DNA of 64,000 nucleotides from Chitinophagaceae bacterium (GCA_016708765.1 JADJFD010000003.1:496001-560000); one strand, 5' to 3'; positions 17,704 through 27,697 are shown, numbered from the stretch's first letter. Made by a program: numbers and translations. Notes: generated by a model from the sequence alone, not told the origin.

Positions 17704-20283
17704 ATGAAGAAATTACTCTTACTCCCAATCCTGTTTTTTGTTACTATATTATCATTTGCACAGGATCTTTCATATTATTTGCCAAGCGATGTTACTTATA
17801 ACAAAGCTATTCCTACACCCAAAGAAATTATATATCATGAAGTGGGTGAGTGGCATATTACACATGATCGTTTGGTAAATTATATGAAAGCTGTTGCTAC
17901 GGCTTCTCCTGATAGAATAAAACTTGAAACGATGGGCCTTTCTTATGAAGATCGTCCGCAGGTTCTCCTTATCATCACTTCGCCAAAAAACCATGCAAGG
18001 CTTGAAGAAATAAGGCAACAGCATTTGCAATTATCAGATCCTTCAAAATCAGCTTCGGCTAATATTGACAATATGCCTATTGTTGTTTATATCGGCCACT
18101 CAATACATGGTAATGAAGCAAGTGGTGCTAATGCAAGTTTGGTGAGTGCTTATTATTTAGCGGCAGCACAAGGTAAAAGCATTGATGATTTATTGGATAA
18201 TACAGTAATTCTTTTTGATCCTTCATTCAATCCTGATGGCTTACAACGTTTTTCTACATGGGCGAATCAACATAAAAGTAAAAATCTAGTTAGTGATCCA
18301 AATTCGAGAGAGTTTAATGAAGTATGGCCAGGCGGAAGATTTAATCATTATTGGTTTGATCTGAACAGAGATTGGTTGCCGGCTGTACATAGAGAAAGCC
18401 AAAACAGATTAACATGGTTTCATAAATGGAAGCCGAATATTTTAACGGATCACCATGAGCAGGGAAGTAATGCTACTTTCTTTTTTCAACCGGGTGTACC
18501 ATCAAGAGTTAATCCATTAACACCTGCAAAAAACCAGGAGCTTACAGCGAAGTTGGGAACTTTTCATGCTAAGTTTTTAGATCGTATCGGCTCTTTATAT
18601 TTTACAAAAGAGAATTATGATGATTTTTATTATGGCAAGGGGTCTACGTATCCGGATATAAATGGTGCTATTGGCATTTTGTTTGAACAAGCTTCATCAA
18701 GAGGGCATTTACAGCAAACAGCAAATGGCCTGTTGAGTTTTCCTGCTACTATTAAAAATCAATTTGTAACAGCACTATCTACACTAGAAGGTGCCAATGC
18801 TTTGCGGAAAGAGTTCCTTTCTTTTCAACGAGATTTTTTCAAGAATTCATTGGCAGAAGGTTCTTCTGCTGCTACCAAAGCATTTGTCTATGGCGATAAA
18901 AAAGATGAAACAAAATCTGCGGTGTTCACAGAAATGTTATTGCGTCACCAGATTGAAGTATATAAATTAGGAAGCAAATTAAAGGCAGATGGTAAAGATT
19001 TTGAAGCTGCTACTTCATTTGTAGTTCCTGCCAATCAGCCGCAGTATAAATTAATTCAAACCATTTTTGAAAAAACATTTAACTATAAAGACAGCTTGTT
19101 TTATGATATTACAGCATGGACAATGCCATTAGCCTTTGGGTTGCCTTCGGCAGAATTAGCCGCTACACAATTTAATGCTTCCTTGCTGGGAGATAGAGTA
19201 ACAAATGCTGATGAATCAACAGCAAAAATAAATCTTCCACTTTCATCTTATGGGTACTTGGTAGAGTGGGACAAATTACTTGCACCAAAGGCACTATATG
19301 AATTGCAATCTGCAGGGCTAATTGTAAAAGTTTCAACCCGTTCATTTGAAATCGCTATCAATAATTCTAATAAGGCGTTTGATTATGGTACATTATTAAT
19401 ACCAATTCAAGGACAATCTCAGTCTGCAGAATCAATTAACAGGTTATTGAATGATGTGGTGAGCCGCAATAAACTAAAAGCTTTCCCATTACAAACAGGG
19501 GCATCATCAGCTGGAGTAGATATTGGTAGTGCAAAATTTGTAGTGCTTACAAAACCAACTATTGCTATGATTACTGGCAATGGTGTTAATGCATTGGATG
19601 CAGGTGAAGTCTGGCATTTACTAGACCAGCGGATGAATATTCCATCTACACATTTGGAAACAACATCTTTTAACAGAACTGAAATTGATAAGTATAACAC
19701 TATCATTTTAGTAAGTGGTAACTACGGTGAATTGAATAAAGAAAAACTAAAAAGCTGGGTACAAGCTGGTGGCACATTGATTATTACAGAAGATGCTGTT
19801 ACCTGGGCAGCACAAAGTGGAATCAGTGATGTCAAATTTAAAAAAGCAAAGCCTCCGGTTGATAGCTTGCAAAAAAAGCGGTACATCGACCGGGAGCAAA
19901 TAGATGGAGCACAGCGGGTAACAGGTGCAATATTTGGAGCAGAAGCAGATCTTACTCACCCATTGACATATGGCTATAGTCAATCAACGATAAGTTTATT
20001 TAAAGCCAACAGTGTGTTTATGGAAAAAAGTAAAAATCCATATGCTACACCTTTTTATTATGGAGCCAACCCCATGCAGAGCGGATGGGTAAGCAAGGAA
20101 AACAAAGACGCTATAAAAAATTCTGCAGCTGTAATTGTAAATACTGTGGGCGGTGGTCGTGTAATTAATATTGCAGATAATCCAAACTTCCGGGCTTTTT
20201 GGCTTGGCGGAACTAAATTATTTATGAATGCTATTTTCTTTGGACGAACAATTGATGCTGCAAGTGGAAGGGCGGAGGAATAA
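17704..20283 (+). CDS. Secreted M14-family zinc carboxypeptidase
   Basis: 859 residues with a signal peptide (FFVTILSFAQ). The M14 domain occupies roughly residues 45-350: zinc ligands in HSIHGNEASG (His 135, Glu 138) and DHHEQGS, substrate-binding FDLNRDW, and the catalytic Glu in GILFEQASSRG. The remaining ~450 residues include a second region with VWHLLDQRMNIPSTHLET and GGTLIITEDAVTW, resembling a class I glutamine amidotransferase-like fold found in this subgroup. It probably trims peptides in the periplasm or outside the cell. Its start is 153 bases from the divergent mnmA start. Confidence 0.9.
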   Translation: MKKLLLLPILFFVTILSFAQDLSYYLPSDVTYNKAIPTPKEIIYHEVGEWHITHDRLVNYMKAVATASPDRIKLETMGLSYEDRPQVLLIITSPKNHARLEEIRQQHLQLSDPSKSASANIDNMPIVVYIGHSIHGNEASGANASLVSAYYLAAAQGKSIDDLLDNTVILFDPSFNPDGLQRFSTWANQHKSKNLVSDPNSREFNEVWPGGRFNHYWFDLNRDWLPAVHRESQNRLTWFHKWKPNILTDHHEQGSNATFFFQPGVPSRVNPLTPAKNQELTAKLGTFHAKFLDRIGSLYFTKENYDDFYYGKGSTYPDINGAIGILFEQASSRGHLQQTANGLLSFPATIKNQFVTALSTLEGANALRKEFLSFQRDFFKNSLAEGSSAATKAFVYGDKKDETKSAVFTEMLLRHQIEVYKLGSKLKADGKDFEAATSFVVPANQPQYKLIQTIFEKTFNYKDSLFYDITAWTMPLAFGLPSAELAATQFNASLLGDRVTNADESTAKINLPLSSYGYLVEWDKLLAPKALYELQSAGLIVKVSTRSFEIAINNSNKAFDYGTLLIPIQGQSQSAESINRLLNDVVSRNKLKAFPLQTGASSAGVDIGSAKFVVLTKPTIAMITGNGVNALDAGEVWHLLDQRMNIPSTHLETTSFNRTEIDKYNTIILVSGNYGELNKEKLKSWVQAGGTLIITEDAVTWAAQSGISDVKFKKAKPPVDSLQKKRYIDREQIDGAQRVTGAIFGAEADLTHPLTYGYSQSTISLFKANSVFMEKSKNPYATPFYYGANPMQSGWVSKENKDAIKNSAAVIVNTVGGGRVINIADNPNFRAFWLGGTKLFMNAIFFGRTIDAASGRAEE

Positions 20284-20402
20284 GCTACTGAAGATTTATT
20301 CACATTTTAATTAATTGCTAAGATACTTAGTCTTTGTGTTTGAAATATTCTTATCTTGCTCGTTCAAAATAATAATTACGTCACTTTAAAAAATTGAGCA
20401 CT

Positions 20403-20843
20403 ATGATTAAAATGCAAGTCATCGGACATCTGGGAAAAGACTGTGTTGTAAATACAGTCAACGGTAAAAATGTAATCAACTTCACCGTTGCCCATTCCGA
20501 AAAGTACAAAGACAGCCAAGGAGTAGTACAAGAAAAAACAATCTGGGTGGATTGTGCTTACTGGACAGACAGAACAGCCGTAGCGCCTTATCTTCAAAAA
20601 GGTACACAGGTCTATGTGGAAGGCCAACCGGAAGCAAGATCATTCCAAAGAAATGACGGCACACCGGGTTCTTCACTTTCTCTAAGAGTTAGAGAAGTTC
20701 AACTATTGGGAAGTAAAAATGATAGAAATACCGGAGGTAGTTCGTATCAGCAGCCATCCAATGCTTCTTCTGCTATGTCGGGCAACAGTAATGTTCCATC
20801 GCCGAATGAGATAACGGAACCGGTGGATGATTTACCGTTTTAA
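20403..20843 (+). CDS. ssb: Single-stranded DNA-binding protein
   Basis: 146 residues from the ATG at 20403 (MIKMQVIGHLGKDC); a TTG at 20394 is less likely. An OB-fold domain covers residues 1-105 (VINFTVAHSEKYKDSQG, IWVDCAYW, GTQVYVEGQPEARSF). A Gly/Ser/Gln/Asn linker ends in the acidic tip PVDDLPF, which in SSB recruits replication and repair partners. It lies alone with its own terminator, about 120 bases after the peptidase gene. Confidence 0.95.
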   Translation: MIKMQVIGHLGKDCVVNTVNGKNVINFTVAHSEKYKDSQGVVQEKTIWVDCAYWTDRTAVAPYLQKGTQVYVEGQPEARSFQRNDGTPGSSLSLRVREVQLLGSKNDRNTGGSSYQQPSNASSAMSGNSNVPSPNEITEPVDDLPF

Positions 20844-20867
20844 GGTTGCAATCAAAAACTAACATTT

Positions 20868-20902
20868 ATAACCTCCTGTATTTTAACGGGAGGTTATTTT
20901 AT
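20868..20902 (+). terminator. Terminator after ssb
   Basis: ATAACCTCC and GGAGGTTAT form a nine-base stem around a 12-base loop, followed by TTTTATTT. Confidence 0.8.
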
Positions 20903-20927
20903 TTAAGATATTATGTAACTTGAATGG

Positions 20928-22781
20928 ATGAAGTGGAGAATGATATTTTTCCTTTGTTGTTGCTCAATGTTTGCTTATTCGCAAAGAACCGGCCGAAGTA
21001 TCGCAACACAAGTATTGGTGATTGGTGGTGGTGTTGGTGGAACAGCAGCAGCTATTCAATCTGCAAGAATGGGAGTAAAAACTATTTTAATTGAACCTAC
21101 TATAATGCTTGGTGGAATGTTGACGGCTGCTGGAGTAAGTTGCACTGATGGAAATGATCAACTACCCAGCGGTATGTGGGAAGAATTCAGACAGGCCTTA
21201 TATAAACATTATGGCAGAAGTAAATTAAATACAGGCTGGGTAAGCAACACCAATTTTGAACCCCGTGTTGCTGACAGCATCTTCAAAGCATGGACAGTAA
21301 AAGAAAAAAATCTCACCGTGTTTTTTGGATATGAATTTGAAGCAGTTTCTAAAAAAGAAAATAAAGTCACTGCTGCGTCTTTTCATAATAAGGACAATAC
21401 AGAAGCATTGAAAATAAATGCAACGGTTATTATTGACGGAACTGAATTAGGGGATGTGTTTGCTGCAGCTGGTGCGGAGTATGATTTGGGAATGGATGAC
21501 CCAGCCATCAGTGGAGAAAAGGAAGCAAGACAAAAGAATGACATCATACAAGACCTTACCTGGGCAGCTGTGTTGAAAGATTATGGTAAGGATGCAGATA
21601 AAACAATTATAAAGCCCGAAGGCTATGATGCAAAAAAATATTACTGCACCTGCACCGATGCCCCTTGTGATGATAAACCCTGGAATGGAGATAAACTAAA
21701 AATGTTGAACTATGGAAAGCTGCCTCGCAGTCCGGGTGCAAAGCAGGATAAGTACATGCTTAACTGGCCGCCTTTTGGAAATGATATTTATTTGAATGTA
21801 GTGGAAGACAACTACGAAGTGAGAAATACGAAGTACGAGTTGGCTAAACAGCACACACTTGGATTTATTTATTTTATGCAGACAGAACTGGGCATGAAAA
21901 ATATTGGTTTGGCTGATGATGAACTGGATGGCGGCATGGCATTGATCCCATACAATAGGGAGGGGCGACGGGTGAAAGGAGTAGTGCGGATGAATATCAA
22001 TCATATCAAGAATCCGTATGATGCATCTTTATACAGAACAGGTATATCTGTTGGTGATTATCCGGTGGATCATCATCATGCAAGATACCCCGGCAAGGTA
22101 CCGGAAATAGAATTTCCACCAATACCAGCTTACAATATACCGATGGGTGCATTGATACCATCAACAATAGATGGATTAATCGTTTGCGAAAAAGGAATTT
22201 CAGTAACTAACATTGTAAATGGTACAACAAGATTGCAGCCTGTTGTTTTATTAACAGGACAAGCGGCAGGAGTATTAGCTGCCAAAACAGTTCAGTTAAA
22301 AAAGAAAGTAAGAGAAGTGCCAGTAAGATTGGTACAGGAAGAATTACTAAAAATGAAAACATATCTCATGCCTTTTGTGGATGTAAAACCAACGGATCCA
22401 CATTGGGAAGCTATACAAAAAGTAGGGGTAACCGGTATATTAAAAGGAACAGGCAAAGCAGAAGGCTGGGGAAACAAAATGTGTTTTTTCCCAGATAGTT
22501 TAGTCACTATTCAAACACTCCCTTACCGTGAAAAGGAAAATAGTTTTATGACTCTTGATGATCTGGGATATGCGGTGTGGAAAATGTACAACAATAATAT
22601 TTCAGGAAAAGAGATTAGCCGTCAGGATTTTTTTAAAGCGTATACAGGTTTTATTGAGCTAACATATAAAACCCAATACAGACCGCTTTCACTTGTTTTT
22701 AGGAGGGAAGTTGCAGTAGTTGTCGATCATTTTTTAAAACCGATAAAAATTCAGGTAAATCATGCAGGTGAAAAAAAATAA
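20928..22781 (+). CDS. Exported FAD-dependent oxidoreductase with SLH-like tail
   Basis: 617 residues. Signal peptide (FFLCCCSMFAYSQ), then a Rossmann FAD site VLVIGGGVGGTAAAIQSA and the FAD_oxidored layout (LGGMLTAAGVSCTDG, IDGTELGDVFAAAGAEYD, a late GLIVCEKGISVTN). The C-terminal ~110 residues (PTDPHWEAIQKVGVTG, then FFPDSLVTIQ) resemble S-layer-homology repeats, an unusual appendage for an oxidase. First gene of a four-gene run with a TIM-barrel isomerase-like protein, a Gfo/Idh/MocA dehydrogenase and a YlbC-type dehydrogenase. The likely role is oxidation of a sugar or sugar acid outside the cytoplasm. Its 3' end overlaps the next gene by 20 bases. Confidence 0.85.
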   Translation: MKWRMIFFLCCCSMFAYSQRTGRSIATQVLVIGGGVGGTAAAIQSARMGVKTILIEPTIMLGGMLTAAGVSCTDGNDQLPSGMWEEFRQALYKHYGRSKLNTGWVSNTNFEPRVADSIFKAWTVKEKNLTVFFGYEFEAVSKKENKVTAASFHNKDNTEALKINATVIIDGTELGDVFAAAGAEYDLGMDDPAISGEKEARQKNDIIQDLTWAAVLKDYGKDADKTIIKPEGYDAKKYYCTCTDAPCDDKPWNGDKLKMLNYGKLPRSPGAKQDKYMLNWPPFGNDIYLNVVEDNYEVRNTKYELAKQHTLGFIYFMQTELGMKNIGLADDELDGGMALIPYNREGRRVKGVVRMNINHIKNPYDASLYRTGISVGDYPVDHHHARYPGKVPEIEFPPIPAYNIPMGALIPSTIDGLIVCEKGISVTNIVNGTTRLQPVVLLTGQAAGVLAAKTVQLKKKVREVPVRLVQEELLKMKTYLMPFVDVKPTDPHWEAIQKVGVTGILKGTGKAEGWGNKMCFFPDSLVTIQTLPYREKENSFMTLDDLGYAVWKMYNNNISGKEISRQDFFKAYTGFIELTYKTQYRPLSLVFRREVAVVVDHFLKPIKIQVNHAGEKK

Positions 22782-23610
22782 TTTAAAAGTATACAAGTTC
22801 CTGTTGGGTGTTTTGTTTAATAGTTTATTCTTTGTGGGACATGCTCAAAGCAACTGGAAACTTTCTATCCAAACCTGGACCTTTCATAAATATTCTTTTT
22901 TAGAATCAGTGGCGAAAGCAGATAGCCTTGGAGTAAAATATCTTGAAGTGTACCCAGGTCAAAAAGTAGGAGGAGATATGCCCGGTGTTTTTAGTTATAC
23001 TCTCGATAAAAATGTAAGAGATAAACTCAAACAATATTTGATATACAGGAAAATAAAAGTAGTCGCACTTGGTGTAATTGATAAATACTATTACAATAAA
23101 GACAACCTGGAAAAATTTTTTGAGTTTGCAAAATACATGGATATTTCTTTCATTACTGCCGAACCAGAATGGGAAGATCTTGATGAATTCAACCGGCTGG
23201 CAGCAAAGTATAAAGTAAAAGTGGCGTTACATTGTCATCCAAAACCATCCAGCCATTACTGGAGTCCCGATTCTACTTTAAAAGCAATGCAAGGCAGAAA
23301 AAATATTGGTGCATGGCCCGATATTGGTCACTGGGCAAGAAACGGTGTGGATATACAGGATGCAATGAAAAAGCTGGAAGGTAAAATATGGGGACTACAT
23401 TTAAAAGACATTCGCCAGTTTGACAATACAGCTGCAGAAGATACCTTATTAGGAAAAGGAGTTTGTGATATTCCGGCTGTGCTAAAAGAAATAAAAAGAC
23501 AAAAGTTTAAAGGTGTAATATCTCTTGAATATGAAGTAAACCCTAAACATAACATGAGTGAAATGCATGAAAATGTTATGTACTACCTCTCGCAGTTAGG
23601 GAAATTATAA
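22762..23610 (+). CDS. Exported sugar phosphate isomerase/epimerase-like TIM-barrel protein
   Basis: 282 residues. A signal-peptide-like start (LLGVLFNSLFFVGHAQ) precedes an AP-endonuclease-2/xylose-isomerase-like TIM barrel: YLEVYPGQKVGG, ALHCHPKPSSHYW, WPDIGHWARNG, GLHLKDIRQFD and VISLEYEVNP carry the His, Asp and Glu positions that bind a divalent metal in this family. It starts within the last 20 bases of the FAD oxidoreductase gene, so the two are translationally coupled. Relatives act as epimerases or isomerases on sugars and keto-sugars; the substrate here is unknown. Confidence 0.85.
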   Translation: MQVKKNNLKVYKFLLGVLFNSLFFVGHAQSNWKLSIQTWTFHKYSFLESVAKADSLGVKYLEVYPGQKVGGDMPGVFSYTLDKNVRDKLKQYLIYRKIKVVALGVIDKYYYNKDNLEKFFEFAKYMDISFITAEPEWEDLDEFNRLAAKYKVKVALHCHPKPSSHYWSPDSTLKAMQGRKNIGAWPDIGHWARNGVDIQDAMKKLEGKIWGLHLKDIRQFDNTAAEDTLLGKGVCDIPAVLKEIKRQKFKGVISLEYEVNPKHNMSEMHENVMYYLSQLGKL

Positions 23611-23678
23611 TCTTTATACATGCTGCGAATTAATTATTCGCATCCAATTTTTTAATCGGTGGTTAAAAATTGTATTAT

Positions 23679-25067
23679 ATGAATTCCAGAAGAAAATTCA
23701 TTAAACAACTAGGTGCAGCGTCTCTGATTGCTCCTATAACTTCTTATGCCAGCGTCAGCGAGGAGGAAATAGAAAAAAGAATTATTCCCTACGAAAGAAA
23801 GGTCAGTGCTGTTGACGAGATAAATGTTGGTATCATCGGTTTTGGCATCATGGGAAGTCGTAATGCAAAAACAATTTTGGAAGTTCCGGGTGTAAAACTT
23901 GTTGCTGTTTGTGATCTCTATAAAGGGAGATTAGAAAGAGCTATAGAATTATACGGCCATCAACTTTTTACAACACAATCGTATGAAGAATTATTGAATC
24001 GCAGCGATATTGATGCTGTTGTTGTTTGTACCAGTGATCAATGGCATGAAAAAATCAGTATAGATGCAATGCGGAAAAGAAAAGCAGTGTATTGTGAAAA
24101 GCCGGTTGTTCATCAACTGAACCAAGGGTGGAATGTGATTAATGTGCAGAAGCAAACAGGAGTAGTGTTACAGGTGGGCAGTCAACGAGTCAGCAGCATT
24201 GCCTATGCAGAAGCGAAGAAATTTTATAAGGCCGGTGAGATTGGCCAGTTAAATTGTATTGAAGCATCCTTTGATCGTCATACTGCATTAGGTGCATGGC
24301 AATACACAATGCCGTTGGATGCAACTACAGAAACTATAGCCTGGAAGAAATATTTAAAAACCAATGATGATACTCCCTTTGATGCAAAACGATTTTTCTG
24401 GTGGCGTAATTATAAAGAGTATGGTACCGGTGTGGCAGGCGATTTATTTGTGCACCTGTTGTCAGGCATTCATTATTTAACTGATTCAAAAGGCCCGTCA
24501 AAAATTTTTGCTACAGGTGATTTAAGTTATTGGAAAGATGGACGAAATGTGCCTGATGTAATGACAGGTGTAATGGAATATAAAGCCTGCAATGAACATC
24601 CCGCTTTTCAGGTTTTATTAAAAGTAAATCTGGCCAGCGGCGCTGAAAAAGTGGAAAGTGGTAAAGTGAAATTTTATGGTACAGAAGGTGTGATCGATTT
24701 TGGATGGAATGATTTTACGATTACAAAAAATAAATTTTCAGTTGCGCCGAATATTGGTGGTTGGGATGCACTAGATACTTATCCTGAGAAAATGCAACAG
24801 GAAATTCTGAATGAATACAGTAAAAAATATAGTGGAAGTGAAATAAGTCCAACTAATGAAAAGCCAATACAATTTGCTGCTCCCGCAGGGTATGATGACC
24901 GGTATGATCACTTTGTCAATTTTTTTGATTCCGTTCGTAATAAAAAGCCGGTTGTAGAAGATGCTTCATTTGGTTTCCGGGCAGCGGCTCCTTGTCTTGC
25001 CTGCAATGAAAGTTATTTTCAGAAAAAAGTGATTAATTGGGATCCGATTAAAATGAAATTATCTTGA
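23679..25067 (+). CDS. Gfo/Idh/MocA-family oxidoreductase with Tat-like signal
   Basis: About 462 residues from ATG 23679. The N-terminus MNSRRKFIKQLGAASLIAP has the twin-Arg and hydrophobic layout of a Tat signal, expected for an enzyme exported folded with NAD(P) bound. The Rossmann motif is IGIIGFGIMGSRNAKT-like (VGIIGFGIMGSR). The family motif YCEKPVVHQLNQG holds the conserved EKP Lys. The C-terminal GFO_IDH_MocA_C domain includes DLFVHLLSGIHYL. It probably oxidises or reduces a sugar moiety. It lies 68 bases after the TIM-barrel gene in the same direction, and the Ldh_2 gene starts 16 bases after its stop. Confidence 0.9.
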   Translation: MNSRRKFIKQLGAASLIAPITSYASVSEEEIEKRIIPYERKVSAVDEINVGIIGFGIMGSRNAKTILEVPGVKLVAVCDLYKGRLERAIELYGHQLFTTQSYEELLNRSDIDAVVVCTSDQWHEKISIDAMRKRKAVYCEKPVVHQLNQGWNVINVQKQTGVVLQVGSQRVSSIAYAEAKKFYKAGEIGQLNCIEASFDRHTALGAWQYTMPLDATTETIAWKKYLKTNDDTPFDAKRFFWWRNYKEYGTGVAGDLFVHLLSGIHYLTDSKGPSKIFATGDLSYWKDGRNVPDVMTGVMEYKACNEHPAFQVLLKVNLASGAEKVESGKVKFYGTEGVIDFGWNDFTITKNKFSVAPNIGGWDALDTYPEKMQQEILNEYSKKYSGSEISPTNEKPIQFAAPAGYDDRYDHFVNFFDSVRNKKPVVEDASFGFRAAAPCLACNESYFQKKVINWDPIKMKLS

Positions 25068-25072
25068 CAACT

Positions 25073-25080
25073 TATCTTTG
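25073..25080 (+). promoter_or_regulatory. TATCTTTG, -7-like box before Ldh_2 gene
   Basis: An exact match to the Bacteroidota -7 consensus TAnnTTTG only three bases before the ATG. No well-spaced TTG -33 box is seen. If used, the transcript would be leaderless or start inside the gene, so this may be chance. Confidence 0.2.
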
Positions 25081-25083
25081 CGT

Positions 25084-26166
25084 ATGTCAGAACAAATATT
25101 TTCCTACCAGCAATTAGCTGATTTCACTAAATCCGTTTTTCTGAAAATTGGCTGCAACACTGAACATGCCGATACTGCAACAAAAGCATTACTATCCGCC
25201 GACCTGCGGGGTATAGATTCTCATGGTGTGGCCAGGCTAAGTGGTTATGTTAGATTATGGGAGGCTACTAGAGTTAATGCAACTCCAGATATAAAAATAA
25301 TACATGAAACTCCTTCTACTGCGGTTGTAGATGGCGACAGTGGATTGGGTTTGGTAGTAGCCCCTTTTGCTATGCAGATTGCTATTGAAAAAGCAAAGCA
25401 GGTTGGCACTGGCTGGGTTAGTGTACAAAACAGTAATCACTTTGGTATTGCAGCACATCATGCCATGATGGCGTTGGAGAATGATATGATTGGCATTGCG
25501 ATGACGAATGCAAGCCCATTGGTAGCGCCTACTTTTTCAATTGATAAAATGCTGGGCACAAATCCTATTTGCGTAGCAGCACCTGCTGGCATTGAACCGG
25601 CTTTCGTAGCTGACCTTGCAACAACAACGGCTGCCAATGGCAAACTGGAAATATTGCAACGTAAAAATTTTCAAACACCAACGGGTTGGGTACAGGATAA
25701 GGACGGCAATGCTTCAAACGATCCTCATGCATTAAAAACTGGTGGTGCTTTATTGCCATTGGGTGGTGACAGAGATCATGGCTCTCACAAAGGATATGCG
25801 TTGGGTGCGGTGGTTGATATTTTCTCTGCTTTACTAAGTGGTGCGAATTATGCTCCATGGGTACCACCATTTCCGGCGTATGTGCCGATGCCTGCGCAGC
25901 AACCGGGTAAAGGAATTGGCCATTTTTTGGGTGCAATGCGAATAGATGCTTTTCGTCCAGCGGATGATTTTAAAAAAAGCATGGATCATTGGATACAAGG
26001 ATTCAGAAATGCAAAGACTGTAGCTGGAGAAAAAAAAGTGCTGGTGCCGGGAGATCCGGAAAGGGAGTTTGAAAAAGAAAGAATTAAAGAAGGAATTCCA
26101 TTGTTGAAACAAGTGGTTGATGACTTGCAATCGTTATCGGAAAAATTTCAGATCGCTTCTTTATGA
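25084..26166 (+). CDS. Ldh_2 family malate/lactate-type dehydrogenase
   Basis: About 360 residues; ATG 25084 preferred to the TTG at 25078. A cytoplasmic NAD(P)-dependent dehydrogenase of the YlbC/malate-(L)-sulfolactate family: LRGIDSHGVARL has the catalytic His-containing motif, SVQNSNHFGIAAHHAM the second conserved block, and DRDHGSHKGYALG the nucleotide-site motif near the C-terminus. Family members oxidise 2-hydroxyacids. It ends the four-gene run, which fits a path from an oxidised sugar acid to a keto acid, but the substrate is not shown by sequence. Confidence 0.9.
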   Translation: MSEQIFSYQQLADFTKSVFLKIGCNTEHADTATKALLSADLRGIDSHGVARLSGYVRLWEATRVNATPDIKIIHETPSTAVVDGDSGLGLVVAPFAMQIAIEKAKQVGTGWVSVQNSNHFGIAAHHAMMALENDMIGIAMTNASPLVAPTFSIDKMLGTNPICVAAPAGIEPAFVADLATTTAANGKLEILQRKNFQTPTGWVQDKDGNASNDPHALKTGGALLPLGGDRDHGSHKGYALGAVVDIFSALLSGANYAPWVPPFPAYVPMPAQQPGKGIGHFLGAMRIDAFRPADDFKKSMDHWIQGFRNAKTVAGEKKVLVPGDPEREFEKERIKEGIPLLKQVVDDLQSLSEKFQIASL

Positions 26167-26191
26167 GAATAAAATCTTCAACTCTGAAGCT

Positions 26192-26199
26192 TATCTTTG
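26192..26199 (+). promoter_or_regulatory. TATCTTTG, possible lysC promoter -7 box
   Basis: An exact TAnnTTTG match inside the 170-base gap before the aspartate kinase gene, leaving a leader of about 130 bases. No convincing -33 box is visible. The rest of the gap holds nothing I recognise. Confidence 0.3.
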
Positions 26200-26336
26200 C
26201 CACCTTGCTTGCTGATTTATAAATCCACTTAAATTATTGGAGGGGGAACAAATGAAATGATCCATTTGGATGTCATTGTATTTATTATTATTTAGGCGAA
26301 TTCCATTTTACCATTAGAAATATAAAAGAGATTAAA

Positions 26337-27659
26337 ATGAAAATAATGAAGTTTGGCGGCACCAGTGTGGGTAAGCCGGAACGAATGCAGCAAATTGTGT
26401 CGTTGGTTTCTAAGGAAGCTGAACCAGTAATAGTGGTATTGTCGGCCTTATCTGGCACTACAAATGCATTGGTAGAAATTGGTAACCATATTGCCAATGG
26501 CGACAGAAGTACAGCAAAGCAGACTATTGATAAGCTGGAAAAGCATTACCAGGATTTTATTTCAGAGTTGGTAAAACAACCTGCTACTTCTGAAAAGGCA
26601 AAAGCGATTGTTACCGAGCATTTTGAATTTTTGAACATCATCCTTAAGATATCTTTCAGCGAAGCATTAAGTAAAGATATATTGGCACAAGGCGAATTGC
26701 TGTCAACTAAAATATTTTCAGTTTACTTGGAAGAATTAGGAGTTGACCATTTGTTTTTGCCAGCCTTGGAATTTATGACGATTGATCATTATGATGAACC
26801 CCAGATAGGTAGTATCAAGGTTAAGCTTTCTCAAATTTTGAATCAGCATAAAGACAAAAAATTATTTGTTACACAAGGTTATATCTGCCGAAATACAAGA
26901 GGCGAAGTAGATAACTTGAAAAGAGGCGGAAGTGATTATACTGCTTCGTTAATTGCAGCAGCTATCAATGCATCTGTTTGCGAAATCTGGACAGATATTG
27001 ATGGAATGCATAATAACGATCCGAGAATTGTAAAGAAAACGGTTCCTGTGGAGCAGATGAGTTTTGATGAAGCAGCCGAGTTGGCCTATTTCGGCGCAAA
27101 GATTTTGCATCCTGCATCAATATGGCCAGCACAGCAATATAATATTCCAGTGAAGTTGCTGAATACCATGAATCCAGAAGCGATAGGAACCACGATTGCG
27201 GAAAAAGCCACCGGAGTAGGGGTAAAGGCTGTTGCAGCTAAGGATAATATTATTGCAATAAGAATTAAGAGTAGCCGGATGTTATTGGCGTATGGTTTTC
27301 TTAGAAAAATTTTTGAAGTATTTGAAAAATACCGAACACCAATTGATATGGTAACAACTTCTGAGGTAGCTGTTTCAATTACAATTGATACAGATCATAA
27401 TCTAAAAGAGATAATTAAAGAATTGGAATCTTTTGGTACAGTTGAAGTAGATAAGAACCAAACAATTATTTCTGTGGTGGGTAATGAAATTTCGCAAACA
27501 GAGTTGATGGTAAAAAAACTTTTTGGTTCTATTTTAAATATTCCTATTCGTATGGTTTCTTATGGTGGAAGTCCGCATAATATTTCATTGCTGGTACCTG
27601 CAGAATATAAAAACCAGATATTACAACAATTGAATAAGGGAATGTTTGGGTTGGAGTAA
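26337..27659 (+). CDS. lysC: Aspartate kinase
   Basis: 440 residues. Catalyses ATP-dependent phosphorylation of aspartate, the first step to Lys, Thr, Met and diaminopimelate. The signature MKFGGTSVGKPERM starts at residue 4 (MKIMKFGG), with catalytic and substrate motifs QGELLST, KRGGSDYTASLIAAA and EIWTDIDGMHNNDPR. Two ACT domains follow from about residue 300 (RIKSSRMLLAYGFL; ISVVGNEISQ), the allosteric site for feedback by lysine or threonine. Monofunctional, with no homoserine dehydrogenase fused. No neighbouring lysine or threonine genes are in the window. Confidence 0.95.
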   Translation: MKIMKFGGTSVGKPERMQQIVSLVSKEAEPVIVVLSALSGTTNALVEIGNHIANGDRSTAKQTIDKLEKHYQDFISELVKQPATSEKAKAIVTEHFEFLNIILKISFSEALSKDILAQGELLSTKIFSVYLEELGVDHLFLPALEFMTIDHYDEPQIGSIKVKLSQILNQHKDKKLFVTQGYICRNTRGEVDNLKRGGSDYTASLIAAAINASVCEIWTDIDGMHNNDPRIVKKTVPVEQMSFDEAAELAYFGAKILHPASIWPAQQYNIPVKLLNTMNPEAIGTTIAEKATGVGVKAVAAKDNIIAIRIKSSRMLLAYGFLRKIFEVFEKYRTPIDMVTTSEVAVSITIDTDHNLKEIIKELESFGTVEVDKNQTIISVVGNEISQTELMVKKLFGSILNIPIRMVSYGGSPHNISLLVPAEYKNQILQQLNKGMFGLE

Positions 27660-27697
27660 ATCTAAAGAATCTTCCTGTTTGGCTAATAATTTGTTAA

